This document shows, piece after piece, positions 55,582 through 64,000 of a stretch of 64,000 nucleotides of DNA. The position numbers were made by a program, and so were the translations under genes. The stretch is from CAWDVK01 sp963805715 (lineage in GTDB: Bacteria; Actinomycetota; Actinomycetes; Streptosporangiales; Streptosporangiaceae): positions 151,543 through 215,542 of the forward strand of contig CAWDVK010000005.1 in the NCBI GenBank assembly GCA_963805715.1, written 5' to 3'. The notes under the pieces were generated by a model. It saw only the letters and a program-made list of their open reading frames with translations. It was not told where the DNA came from and did not search any database. Position 1 is the stretch's first letter, and each line of letters opens with the position of its first letter.

Positions 55582-56306
55582 CGGGCACACGATTCGAGGT
55601 AGAACCGGCGCCGATACAGGCTCATCTCAAGGATGTCCCGCTCGGCCCACCCGTACGCCAGCGCCAGCTGGTGGACCTCATCCAGGCGGCCCTGCACCCA
55701 CCGGGTCAGCTCCGTCCACAGGATCGAGCGGATATCGACGGTCTCGGGCCACACGGCTCCGCAGGGGCATTCGATGTCGGCGGTGACCTCGGCGCCCGGA
55801 TCGCTGCCCGCCAGGCCACCGGCTACCCGCTCTGCCACTGCGGGGGGCAGCGCGGCCGCGACTGCAGGGGCGCCTGGCCCCTCCATGGCCTCGACGCACC
55901 GCTCGAGCAGGTCAGCGATCGTCGCCTTCGGGCCCAGGCCGGCCACCTCGCTCAAGTCGCCGTTGGTCGGCACGCGGCACCGGATGCGCAGGCCGTATTC
56001 CTCGAAGGTCACCGTGCTCACCGGGTCGCCAGGATGAGCCGGCACCACCTCCGCGATGGGGATCGCGAGCTCGACCTCTTCGCCGCAGTCCGGGCAGGTC
56101 GCCACCATGTCGAGGTCGGGACCGAACAGCCAGCGCCGCAGGTCGAACAGCAGCAGATCGCACGCGCCCACGGTCATAACCGCCGGATCGCAGGCAGGTT
56201 CAACCAGCCCGAGTGATCGGAGCAGGGCTGGTGCGCGGTCCGGTAGCGGCTCGCCCATCCCGTCCTCCCAGGCGTCCACCAGCGCTAGGGTGCTCAGGAC
56301 CTGCAT
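55578..56306 (-). CDS. T4-like baseplate protein with zinc-ribbon cysteines
   Basis: 242 residues: MQVLSTLALVDAWEDGMGEP, VGACDLLLFDLRRWLFGPDL, MVATCPDCGEEVELAIPIAE and DIECPCGAVWPETVDIRSIL. The CPDCG and CPCG pairs can bind zinc. FLVEVHQLALAYGWAE-type end segments (VHQLALAYGWAERDILEM) are shared with phage baseplate/gp45-type proteins in such clusters. The ATG at 56306 is five bases from the tube stop. Confidence 0.8.
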   Translation of the reverse strand: MQVLSTLALVDAWEDGMGEPLPDRAPALLRSLGLVEPACDPAVMTVGACDLLLFDLRRWLFGPDLDMVATCPDCGEEVELAIPIAEVVPAHPGDPVSTVTFEEYGLRIRCRVPTNGDLSEVAGLGPKATIADLLERCVEAMEGPGAPAVAAALPPAVAERVAGGLAGSDPGAEVTADIECPCGAVWPETVDIRSILWTELTRWVQGRLDEVHQLALAYGWAERDILEMSLYRRRFYLESCAR

Positions 56307-56311
56307 GCCGG

Positions 56312-56851
56312 TCAGCTGCTCGGATCGTTGAAGCTCGGCTCCGTCGGCTCGGTTACGGTCTGGTCGCGGATCCAGCCCTCGTTCTCCAGCTTGATGTGCT
56401 GGATGGCCACAGCGTTGGCGTTGCCGTCCAGCTCGGGCATGGCCTGATACTCCGACACCCAGGCCCGGAAGACGTGGTAGGAGATGACTATCTGCCCGGC
56501 TTCGTTGCAAAGAACAATCGTGAGGTTCTTGCGGAAGTCGAGAAGCGAGACCTCCTGAGTGGCGTTGCTGGCCTGAGCGTTGTTGTAATCCCACACCTTG
56601 TTGGCCCACTGCTCAAAGTCGGTGTCGTAGGTCACCCCCCGCTCGAGGGTGATGGGGTCGTATTCGGTCGGCCCCGGTGATTTGCGGCTCGAGCTCATAT
56701 CGGCGCCGTCGCGGAACGTGACCACCTTGGTGACGCGCTTGAGCGCGCTCACCTTGCTCACGCCGGCAACGTATGTAGTGCTGCCCGCCAGCTGCACCTT
56801 GAACCTGTAGTTCTTGTACGGGTCGATCCGGGCGCTCTTGAAGGGGGGCAT
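56312..56851 (-). CDS. Inner tube protein (T4 gp19/Afp1-5 type)
   Basis: 179 residues: PYKNYRFKVQLAGSTTYVAG, VSKVSALKRVTKVVTFRDGA, GPTEYDPITLERGVTYDTDF and EQWANKVWDYNN. This is the phage tail tube fold shared by contractile injection inner tubes. Sixfold rings of it form the conduit. It is the only tube gene beside the sheath, whereas Afp-type systems often have two or three. Confidence 0.95.
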   Translation of the reverse strand: MPPFKSARIDPYKNYRFKVQLAGSTTYVAGVSKVSALKRVTKVVTFRDGADMSSSRKSPGPTEYDPITLERGVTYDTDFEQWANKVWDYNNAQASNATQEVSLLDFRKNLTIVLCNEAGQIVISYHVFRAWVSEYQAMPELDGNANAVAIQHIKLENEGWIRDQTVTEPTEPSFNDPSS

Positions 56852-56861
56852 CTGACTCTCC

Positions 56862-58553
56862 TTAGCCTTGCAGCTGGCCGACCAGCTGCTCGATCTGGAT
56901 GATCACGAACTCGGCAGGCATCAGCGGCTGGAACCCCACGAGGATGTTCAAGATGCCTAGATCGATGCTGTTCTGCGGGTTGTTGTCAGCATCGCACTGG
57001 ACCAGGTAGGCCTCGCCCGGCGTGCTCCCCTGAAAGGCTCCCTGCGTGAAGAGCGAATTCATGAATGCGCCGATGTTGAGGCGGATGGAGGACCACAACG
57101 GTTCGTCGTTCGGTTCGAACACTGCCCACTGGGTGCCCCGGCGAATTGACTCCTCCACGAACAGCGCTGTCCGCCGCACCGAGATGTACTTCCACTGCGA
57201 CGCATCCTCGTCGGCTCCGGCTGCGGTCCGGGCACCCCACGACACCGGGCCGGCCAGGGGAAGCGTGCGCAGGCAGTTGACGGCGATGGGGTTGAGCACG
57301 CCGCTTTCGCCGTCGTCGATGTGGACCGCCAGGTCGCTGATCCCAGCGATCGCTGCCGCCGTGCCCGCCGGCGCTTTCCAGACCCCGCGGGCATCGTCGG
57401 TGCTCGCCCACACCCCGGCGACGGCACCGCACGGGCCCAGCTGCACCGTCGCGCCGGTGACCGGGTCGGAAACCAGCAGGTTGGGGTAGTAAGTGGCGGC
57501 GTTCGCGGTGTCAGGTCCCCCGAGGGCGGCCGTGCCGTTCACGGTCTCGAAGGTGAGCGGGGGGGTGGCCTGCGACCACGCGGTCGGCGGATCGACGATG
57601 AGCATGGCCCGCTTCTGGGCGCAGAAGGTCGCCACGTCGCCGAGTGTGGCTGGGGGGTATGTCTGTTTCCAGGTGGTCGGCAGACAGAGCATGTTGAAAA
57701 TATCCGCCTTGACCAGTGCGTAAATGCCTGTCGTGCCGTCAACGGGCACCACATCGAGAGGACTGGCGGCGGTCGGGACGGGCACATCCACACCGAGGCT
57801 GCTCGCAGGCGGGGCCGGTTTGGCTCCGGCGTCCGACTGGCCTTCACCGGCCGATTCGCCTTCGGCGGCCGGCTTGGCCTTGGGGGGCGGCTCGGGGAAA
57901 TAGGTCCCGACGGCAGGGGGCTTTGTTCCGGTAGTGAGGTTGCTGTTCGCCGTATCCACGTTCATCAACGCCGATGATGCAAGCGCCGTGGTGATCCCTA
58001 TACCGCCGGTTGACGCTCCGAGACCACCGGCACCGACGCTGAGACCCGTGTAGCTCTCGCTCGCAACGCTGACACCACCGATACCGGTCTCCGTGATCGT
58101 GAGGTTGAACTGCGTCGCCGGGTTTTTCAGGTTCTTGGTGTCCACTACCACCTGCAAGTTGTTCCCCCACGTGCCTGGCGACGTTGCAACGAGACCGATC
58201 TCCGCAGGTCCGGATTCCGGAGGAAGGGCGATGCGGGCCGCTGCCCCGCTCCCGCCTTCCCCGGGCATAGCGGCGCGCACGATCTGGGCGCTGTTACCGC
58301 CGTTCATGAAGAACAGGAACACGGCATAATTCATCGGGAACGCGGCATCTTTCACCTGGCTGCTGGGGTCAAACCCGCCGAAGGCGCGCACGAAGTCCGC
58401 CCAGCTATTGACTTGTACGGGCGTATCGGCGACTGGCCCACGGGCGGCGTACCCGACAAATGCGGCGACCGACGTTGGCACCCCGACAATGGTGTGGACG
58501 GAGCTTTGGACTTCCTGGATATACACACCTGGGTACGTCGGCGTTATGGGCAT
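56862..58553 (-). CDS. Contractile sheath protein
   Basis: 563 residues, first gene of the operon. MPITPTYPGVYIQEVQSSVH and TIVGVPTSVAAFVGYAARGP open the family fold; SWADFVRAFGGFDPSSQVKD follows. An Ala/Gly/Pro-rich insertion occupies about residues 200-260. The C-terminal contraction handle reads WGARTAAGADEDASQWKYIS, VRRTALFVEESIRRGTQWAV and FEPNDEPLWSSIRLNIGAFM. The ATG at 58553 follows GAGGAG. It forms the outer cylinder that contracts to drive the tube. A single sheath gene is present. Confidence 0.95.
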   Translation of the reverse strand: MPITPTYPGVYIQEVQSSVHTIVGVPTSVAAFVGYAARGPVADTPVQVNSWADFVRAFGGFDPSSQVKDAAFPMNYAVFLFFMNGGNSAQIVRAAMPGEGGSGAAARIALPPESGPAEIGLVATSPGTWGNNLQVVVDTKNLKNPATQFNLTITETGIGGVSVASESYTGLSVGAGGLGASTGGIGITTALASSALMNVDTANSNLTTGTKPPAVGTYFPEPPPKAKPAAEGESAGEGQSDAGAKPAPPASSLGVDVPVPTAASPLDVVPVDGTTGIYALVKADIFNMLCLPTTWKQTYPPATLGDVATFCAQKRAMLIVDPPTAWSQATPPLTFETVNGTAALGGPDTANAATYYPNLLVSDPVTGATVQLGPCGAVAGVWASTDDARGVWKAPAGTAAAIAGISDLAVHIDDGESGVLNPIAVNCLRTLPLAGPVSWGARTAAGADEDASQWKYISVRRTALFVEESIRRGTQWAVFEPNDEPLWSSIRLNIGAFMNSLFTQGAFQGSTPGEAYLVQCDADNNPQNSIDLGILNILVGFQPLMPAEFVIIQIEQLVGQLQG

Positions 58554-58604
58554 GCCTAATCTCCTCGACCGGATCGGTGCGCTGGTTAACCGTACGAATG
58601 GGGC

Positions 58605-58622
58605 CGTGACCCAGGTGTCACG
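58605..58622. promoter_or_regulatory. Inverted repeat upstream of the eCIS sheath gene
   Basis: CGTGAC, six bases, GTCACG: a perfect dyad 52-69 bp upstream of the sheath start. It is well placed as an operator for the whole operon. The binding protein is unknown. Confidence 0.35.
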
Positions 58623-59074
58623 GGAGCGTGACCGCCGCGTTACGGTTCCGCGATCGCTATGTCGCTGCGCTCTGCGTCGGCAGAGACGCCGTTCAAGGAC
58701 GATGCCGGCAGCACGTCCCGGGGAAGGCCGTCGGCGATGTCTCCCCGGGCATCTGATGGGCCGACCTGAGCTGGTACTTGCCTGACGGCAGCGCCACGGA
58801 CGTCGTTCCCCGCTGCTCGCCACCGCGGGCCGGGCGGTAGCGCACGTCAGACCCGGTTCCGGGCGCAACACCACGGACTTTAGGTATTTCGTGCTGACTG
58901 GGGTGTGATCGACTTGCCGCGTAGTTTGGATCTTGCTGGGCGGTTTGAGAATGGTCCCGGGGCACTGCGGGCATGACAGAAGCCCGCATCTCGCTGCGGG
59001 TGGGCGCGGTTCCACTGGCCGCGGTGGTGCGCTGACCTCCATTTCCAGGTTGTCCGGGCAGGCCGCAGCTGTCA
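58623..59074. other. Gap between the eCIS operon and the IS4-type transposase
   Basis: No supported gene. The eCIS promoter should lie in its left part. The right part may be an end of the insertion element; I could not match terminal repeats. Confidence 0.4.
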
Positions 59075-60659
59075 TGAGGTGTCGGCGGCCTGCGGGGCGA
59101 CCCATTCGGGGTGGAATCGGGTGATCGTGACGGGGCCGGTGACGGTCGGTGTCGTCACACCGGTGTGCGGGAATCTCGGCCTGCTCTTCTGCCGGCGGCT
59201 GGAATGCCGCTGCCGGCCGGTGACGATGAGGGTGCTGAGGGCGGCATGGCTGGCCGTCTCGGCGAGCCGGGCGAGCGCCGCCGGTGAGGTGGCGGCTGTG
59301 AGACCTGGGTCTGGACCATGGACCGGGCCGCCTCGCGCCGCATGGCGGTGAATGAGATCTGATCGGTGGTCACCGGCCGCGCCGTGTTGCCTGCCGCCGT
59401 GTTGTTCGCGGCCGTGGTGGTGAGCGTGGCGGCGCCCCGATGGTGGTCTCCGAGGCGCTCCACCGCTGCGGGTAGGCCTCCCGGACCTGCTCGGCGGGGA
59501 ACCGCTGGTGGCCGGGCAGCGTGGTGGCCAGGCAGTACAGCTCCGAGACGGTCTCGCCACCGGGGACGGTGACGTTGTGCCCGGCCACCCGTACCGGCAG
59601 CCGGTCGGCCACCCGCCGGCTGGGGGCGTTCAGGTACGACATCCGGGATCCGTCACTCAGCCATCCGCCGGGCACGGCCGGAAGCGATATGCCCTGCCTG
59701 GCGCGCATCACCAGATGCCCGCCGGCATCCAGGATCGCCGTGGCCAGCTCATGGCCGGGGAAGTTGCGGTCCACCACGAAGACCCGGCCGGCGAAGAGCC
59801 GGGGATGCCCCGCGACCAGGCGGGCGATCAGGGTCTGCTCACCCACGCTGCAGGCGTCCATCGCCGCGCCCAGCATCGCCCGGGCAGCCCGCGCGGTCAC
59901 CAGCACCGCCCGTGCCTGCGGGAACGGGCCGCGGCCGTCGCTGGTGCCCGAGGACCCGAACTCTTCCCTGCTGGCGCCGGTGGCAGGCAGGTCGATCTGG
60001 AACCCGTCGATCGCGCACAACTCCAGGCCGCACCACAACGCCGCCTGCCCGGGCGGCGCGGCCGGGCCGGTGATCGAGCCGGCCGCCTGCCAGAACACCT
60101 CTTCCATGACCTGCCATCCCAGCCGCCGCCGCCAGCCGGTGAACACCCTGGCCGTCGGCACGTGCCAGCGCCTGGCCCACGGCAGATCGAGCAGGTGCCC
60201 GGCCAGCCGCGCCATCGTCTCCCGGTAGTCACACTCCGGTGACAGCGTCATCGCCACGGTGAACCGGCAGGTCAGCTCCAGCGACATCAGCCGCCGCCGC
60301 GCCGGCCGTGCCAGCCGCCCGGCCCGCACGGCGCCTTCAATCACCGCCTCGATCACGCCGTCGCCCAGCTGCTGCTCCAGCAGCCCGAGCCGCACATGGC
60401 CGGGCAGCCACCCGCCGGCCTGGACCGCGCCGCTGCGGCGGACCACCGCGGGCGCCACCGTCACCGGATGGGCGAACACCAGCGGCTCGCCCGAGACCAC
60501 CGGCGATCCCGCGACCAGCAGCGCCGTCGCGGCCCCTCCCGGACAGATCACGCCGGCGGCCCGAACCGCGATCATCCCAGCTGGGAAACCAGCGTCAGCC
60601 TGCGGGAACTCAACCGTCGGCGGAATTGCGGAATCGACACAAGACAGGTAGGAAGACAC
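59075..60659 (-). pseudogene. IS4-family transposase, frameshifted near its C-terminus
   Basis: The main frame (from 60659) carries the DDE core: CAIDGFQIDLPATG with the first Asp, VFVVDRNFPGHELATAIL with the second, and YPQRWSASETTIG with the Glu of the IS4 Y-R-E signature. After that the frame is lost. Other frames hold the expected end: DQISFTAMRREAARSMVQTQ and LIVTGRQRHSSRRQKSRPRF, PHTGVTTPTVTGPVTITRFH. At least two indels have inactivated it. It sits next to the promoter side of the eCIS operon. Confidence 0.85.
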
Positions 60660-60660
60660 C

Positions 60661-60712
60661 CGAGGCTCCTGGACAGGGACGGACTAGACACCTGAATCCC
60701 TACCAGGAGCCT
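60661..60712. repeat. Inverted repeat beside the transposase
   Basis: GAGGCTCCTGG and CCAGGAGCCTC are perfect 11-bp arms about 30 bp apart, just upstream of the transposase start. It may be part of the element's terminal region or its promoter operator. Confidence 0.5.
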
Positions 60713-60881
60713 CTCCCGGTTCTGCGCCCAGCCCCAGCGACCCCCGTCAGATCAACAAACCCGCAGCTCAGCCCTCAATACCCGCTAAATCCCTGGTGTT
60801 GGGTTCCGGGCGTCTTGCCAACCTACGGCATTGCGCGTTCCCTGGCAGCAGAACTCAGATGCGGTCAGCGAAGGCACCGCC

Positions 60882-61829
60882 ATGAAAACAGGGCCTGGCG
60901 GGAAGCTTCCTGCTGAGCCTGCCCGGCACTGGTATTCGCCGCGCAGGCTGGCGGGGATACTTGTTATCCTCTCAGCTCTCGGCTGGCTGGCCGCGTTAGC
61001 GGCCCCGAGCGCGACGGAATCAGACCCATCGCTCAGATCGCCTGCAGTCGCCTCTTCTCGTCCGGAAAACTGCTGGCCCGCGCAGAGGCCGACGGCACCG
61101 GGACGATGACCGTCTCGCCTCAGACGGTCCGGGCGGCCGCCTCTGCCGCGACCTTCACCTTCACGTACAATGGCCACCGGCGGGCTCAGCAAAGGCACCG
61201 TCACGCTGCAGGTGGCGGCAGTCTGGACGCAGCCCACGCAGACGCCGGGCGCCCGTTTTGCGACTTCAAGCACCGGCACCCTGATCGCGTCCAGTACGAC
61301 CATCACCGTAACGGGCATCGTGCTTGAGGCTGGCGGCTCGTTCACCATCACCTACTCCGCGCCAGTTCCTGATGCTGTTACCACGACTACCCTCAGCGCC
61401 GCCGAGCAGTCCTGGCCCGAGGGCGCACTGGCCCGGCAGGCCGTGTCTCCCGTCGTGAGCGTGACGCCATGCGCGGACGGCACGGGCGCAATGACCGTCT
61501 CGCCGACACGGTGGCTGGGTCTAGCACGAGCCCCACTCACTTTCACCTACCCGTCGGCGGGCTGCGGAGTGCAAGCCGGGGGCCAGGTCACGCTCGCAGT
61601 GCCGCGCCGCTGGCCGCAGCCCATGCAGGTGCCCGGCGCCCCTGGCTGGACCACCTTGTCGGGCGCCAGGACGCTGCTACTGTCCGGAATGACGATCGCA
61701 GCCGCACCGCATGCGAGTCCGCCGGCGTCGGCAAGCATTCATGACACCGGAACTGAGCCGACACTGACTGTGCGCATCGAGCCGCGCGCCGTCGGCGCGA
61801 TCACGGCCATCGAGGACGCGCGGCCATGA
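60882..61829 (+). pseudogene. Membrane-anchored/secreted repeat protein with two compensating frameshifts
   Basis: From ATG 60882 the frame gives a basic start and one helix (RRLAGILVILSALGWLAALA). At about 61080 it shifts to a frame with DGTGTMTVSPQTVRAAASAA and TFTFTYN, and at about 61165 it returns to the first frame for GLSKGTVTLQVAAVWTQPTQ and a second unit, CADGTGAMTVSPTRWLGLAR. The two ADGTG(T/A)MTVSP units show an internal repeat of a beta-sandwich of about 100 residues. No family is recognised. The next gene starts with ATGA overlap. Confidence 0.6.
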
Positions 61830-62609
61830 CGGCCGCGCGGCCCGTGCGGCCGCCCACTGCCCTGGAGGTGCTGGCGGGCAACGGCCAGGAGTTCCCCGCG
61901 GCGATCTCTGGGCGCCTGCTGTCCGTTCAGGTGGGCCGAAACCTCGCTGGTGGCCTGGACAGGGCTGCAAGAGAGGGTGACCGGCGAAGCCGCCGGCCGC
62001 GAGGTCCGGCCGCGGCGGCAGGACTGCTGGCACGTCAGCCTGATAGGCGTGCTGGTAGCCGGATGGCGAGGGCATCATGACCTCACCTCTGCCGCGCGGC
62101 GCACTTGTCGGCCCCATGGCAGCACTGAGCTGGTACAGCTGGCTACGCACCGGGTCATCACGACGCAGCGGCCATCGGTGACCGTACTGGTCGATGGTGA
62201 CCGCGTGGCCACACTGCAGCTGGACCTTTCCCTCGTTTTCAACGTCAGCGCTCTGCTGGCAGGAATCAGCGCCGGGCGGCTCGTCGCCCTGCACTCCGGG
62301 CGCTGTGATGTCACGGCAACGCTAGCCATCCAAGGCGCCGATGTCGTAACCAGGCAATCACAGCTCGAGCTGGCCGGCGCGATCCCGCTCAGCCCGGGAA
62401 TCCGGCTGCTGTCCGAACGGATTACCTACCCGATCAGGAACAGGCAACAACCGGGGCCGGCCTGGGTGACCAGGGACGGGCGACAACAGCCGGGGATTCC
62501 CCCACTCAGCGAATCACCCATGCCCGTGAGGACACAATACGGATGCCCCGAAATCCGAAACGGCCCCGAGAGCGCAGCATCGCGATCGATCGAACCGCCT
62601 GACGGCTAG
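61826..62609 (+). pseudogene. Hypothetical protein, frameshifted near 61940
   Basis: It begins as MTAARPVRPPTALEVLAGNG, QEFPAAISGRLLSVQV, then shifts by one base to WAETSLVAWTGLQERVTGEA. Further on, RPSVTVLVDGDRVATLQLDL, SLVFNVSALLAGISAGRLVA and HSGRCDVTATLAIQGADVV form a compact beta-rich domain that I have seen in uncharacterised actinobacterial proteins. The last 50 residues look like run-on. The start overlaps the previous gene's stop. Confidence 0.5.
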
Positions 62610-62796
62610 CCTGCGATTCCAGATCCCAGCCTGCCGGTTGCTGCCCGGCCTTGAACGCGGCAGCAAAGGGCGGCGGCCTCGGCCTGGCGGCGGTCCGCCA
62701 ACAGAACCCAGTTGACTTTCATGCAACAGCCATTCATCGTCACGGGTGGAACGGGAATGAACTAGGAAAGATCGCCGGGCGGAGGCTTGAGATTAC

Positions 62797-62824
62797 TTGC
62801 CCGGTATGCCGTAAATAATATGAT
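62797..62824 (+). promoter_or_regulatory. Candidate promoter of the BTAD regulator gene
   Basis: TTGCCC (62797-62802) and TATGAT (62819-62824) are 16 bp apart in an unusually AT-rich patch. Transcription would begin near 62831, about 107 bp before the regulator start. Confidence 0.4.
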
Positions 62825-62937
62825 AAATGCTGGCTATACCGTTTTGTTAACCGCTCCATGGCGAGCAGGCCGTGACCTGTTTATGAGCCGACCCAAACCA
62901 ATCGGCCGCCGTAAGGGCAGGGAGCAGGTAGGCGACC

Positions 62938-63720
62938 ATGAAGAACTCGACGCAATCGGTCAGCAAACCCCTCCTCCGCCTTTACCTTATTAGAGGCTTC
63001 GAGCTGCGCAGCGGGGACTCTGTGGTCCAGGTGGCCTGGAGTGCTCAGCGGCTGGTGGCCTTCGTGGCCCTCCAGGACCGCGCGGTGCGGCGGCCGCACG
63101 CCAGCGGGATGCTCTGGACGGACGCACCCGAGCTGCGGGCCAGCTCAAGCCTGCGCTCAGCCCTCTGGCGGACCCCCTCACCCGACGGCCGGCCGCTGAT
63201 CGAGGCGTCTAGCACCCATTTGCGGCTCAATCCGGCCGTAGAGGTCGACTTCCGCGAGATCGTGTCGCGGGCGGTATCGGCACTCGACCGGGAGGACGGG
63301 TTTCAGAGCGCCGACAGTCTCCGCAGTCAGTTACGGCAGTTCGGCGGCGACCTGCTGCCCGACTGGTACGAGGACTGGGTGCTGGTCGAGCGCGAGCGCT
63401 TCCGCCAGCTGCGCCTCCACGCCCTCGAGGCGATCTGCCACCGCCTGACCAACGTCGGCCGCTATGCGCTGGCGCTCAAGGCCGGCCTGGCCGCCGTGGC
63501 ATGCGAACCACTACGCGAGAGCGCCCAGCGCCAGGTCATCCGCGCGCATCTGATGGAGGGCAATGCCGCTGAGGCCCTCCGCCAGTACCGCAGTTACGCC
63601 CGCCTGCTGGCTGACGAGCTGGGAGCCAGACCCTCACCGTCCATGGACAGGCTGCTTGAAGGGGTCACGGCCAATCTGTCCCGCGGCCTGGGTGACGGTC
63701 ACGTGACAGCAGAGGCGTAG
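62938..63720 (+). CDS. BTAD-domain (SARP-like) transcriptional regulator
   Basis: 260 residues. An N-terminal winged-helix region of OmpR type (LLRLYLIRGFELRSGDSVVQ, ASSSLRSALWRTPSPDGRPL, IEASSTHLRLNPAVEVD) is followed by the bacterial transcriptional activation domain: GDLLPDWYEDWVLVERERFR, QLRLHALEAICHRL and ALRQYRSYARLLADELGARP. SARP-type activators bind direct repeats and switch on nearby gene sets. No ATPase domain follows, so it is a small SARP. It may control the contractile system 4 kb away; this is inference from position. A GGGAGC site precedes the ATG. Confidence 0.88.
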   Translation: MKNSTQSVSKPLLRLYLIRGFELRSGDSVVQVAWSAQRLVAFVALQDRAVRRPHASGMLWTDAPELRASSSLRSALWRTPSPDGRPLIEASSTHLRLNPAVEVDFREIVSRAVSALDREDGFQSADSLRSQLRQFGGDLLPDWYEDWVLVERERFRQLRLHALEAICHRLTNVGRYALALKAGLAAVACEPLRESAQRQVIRAHLMEGNAAEALRQYRSYARLLADELGARPSPSMDRLLEGVTANLSRGLGDGHVTAEA

Positions 63721-63730
63721 ACCTCAGGGC

Positions 63731-63931
63731 ATGGACGTTCCAGCTGCGAGGTGGTCCACTCTGATCATCAGAGTATGGCTCACCGACGGCGCACACTTGC
63801 GGGGCCGCCTGACCGAACTGGACGACGTCGAGGGCCCGGAGCGGGCGGTCGCCGTAGTCGGTGACGCCGGCGACGTGCTTGACGCCACCCGGGCCTGGCT
63901 CGCCAGGGTCCTGGCCGCAGGGGACAATTAG
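63731..63931 (+). CDS. Small protein (66 aa) downstream of the BTAD regulator
   Basis: The frame reads STLIIRVWLTDGAHLRGRLT, ELDDVEGPERAVAVVGDAGD, VLDATRAWLARVLAAGDN. A short beta-rich then helical protein of this pattern often accompanies SARP genes and secretion loci in actinobacteria. It starts 11 bp after the regulator stop and is probably translated from the same mRNA. No function is known. Confidence 0.7.
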   Translation: MDVPAARWSTLIIRVWLTDGAHLRGRLTELDDVEGPERAVAVVGDAGDVLDATRAWLARVLAAGDN

Positions 63932-64000
63932 TTTTCAGGCGTAGCCCTGCTGACGTCGTTGTTCCCCTTGTCTGCGAGATCATTCGCGCACGGCGGAAGG

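Overview
The window is very GC-rich (roughly 70%, strong G/C third-position bias), with GTGA/ATGA gene overlaps and actinobacterial families throughout: MurT/GatD-type lipid II amidation proteins, DUF2637, DUF4232, DUF1906, a BTAD/SARP regulator, UPF0114 and MMPL. It comes from a soil-type Actinomycetota chromosome; I cannot resolve the genus.

1-22 kb is chromosomal. It holds a HAD phosphatase cut by the left edge, two SAM methyltransferases, a divergent ProB/ProA-like pair, a PadR regulator with a methyltransferase-like membrane protein, a MurT-GatD-MurJ peptidoglycan operon, UPF0114, an MMPL exporter, a GH15 trehalase/glucoamylase, AcuC, Ndk, an ECF sigma remnant, endonuclease III and a solute-binding-type protein. 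The GatD homologue lacks both catalytic residues. MurJ, GH15 and nth each carry a frameshift as given.

22-34 kb is accessory and partly decayed. It has a DUF2637 membrane protein, a four-gene exported-protein operon (Tat beta-propeller, DUF1906, MauE-like, DUF4232 lipoprotein), an integrase remnant, the 3' half of a tRNA-Val(GAC) gene, an intact tyrosine recombinase, an IS21 IstB fragment, a sedolisin protease with a ricin-type lectin end, a structured-RNA-like segment, and truncated LCAT-like, TPR-like and transposase genes.

34-58.6 kb holds an extracellular contractile injection system (eCIS). It reads leftward from sheath and tube through baseplate genes, cap, AAA+ ATPase, LysM, spike, gp25, two baseplate J-type proteins, a gpI-type protein, DUF6519, FHA and a PAAR-like tip. 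Converging on its 3' end is a lower-GC gene for a DUF4157 protein. Its C-terminus has the Cys/Glu pattern of a Bacillus Tgl-type transglutaminase, making it the best effector candidate. No tail-fibre gene and no long coiled-coil tape measure are apparent.

58.6-64 kb carries a broken IS4-family transposase, two frameshifted hypothetical genes and a BTAD/SARP-type regulator with a small partner gene, which may regulate the injection system. Several reading frames here and elsewhere are broken by single-base shifts, some in compensating pairs, so either pseudogenes or consensus indel errors are common in this assembly.
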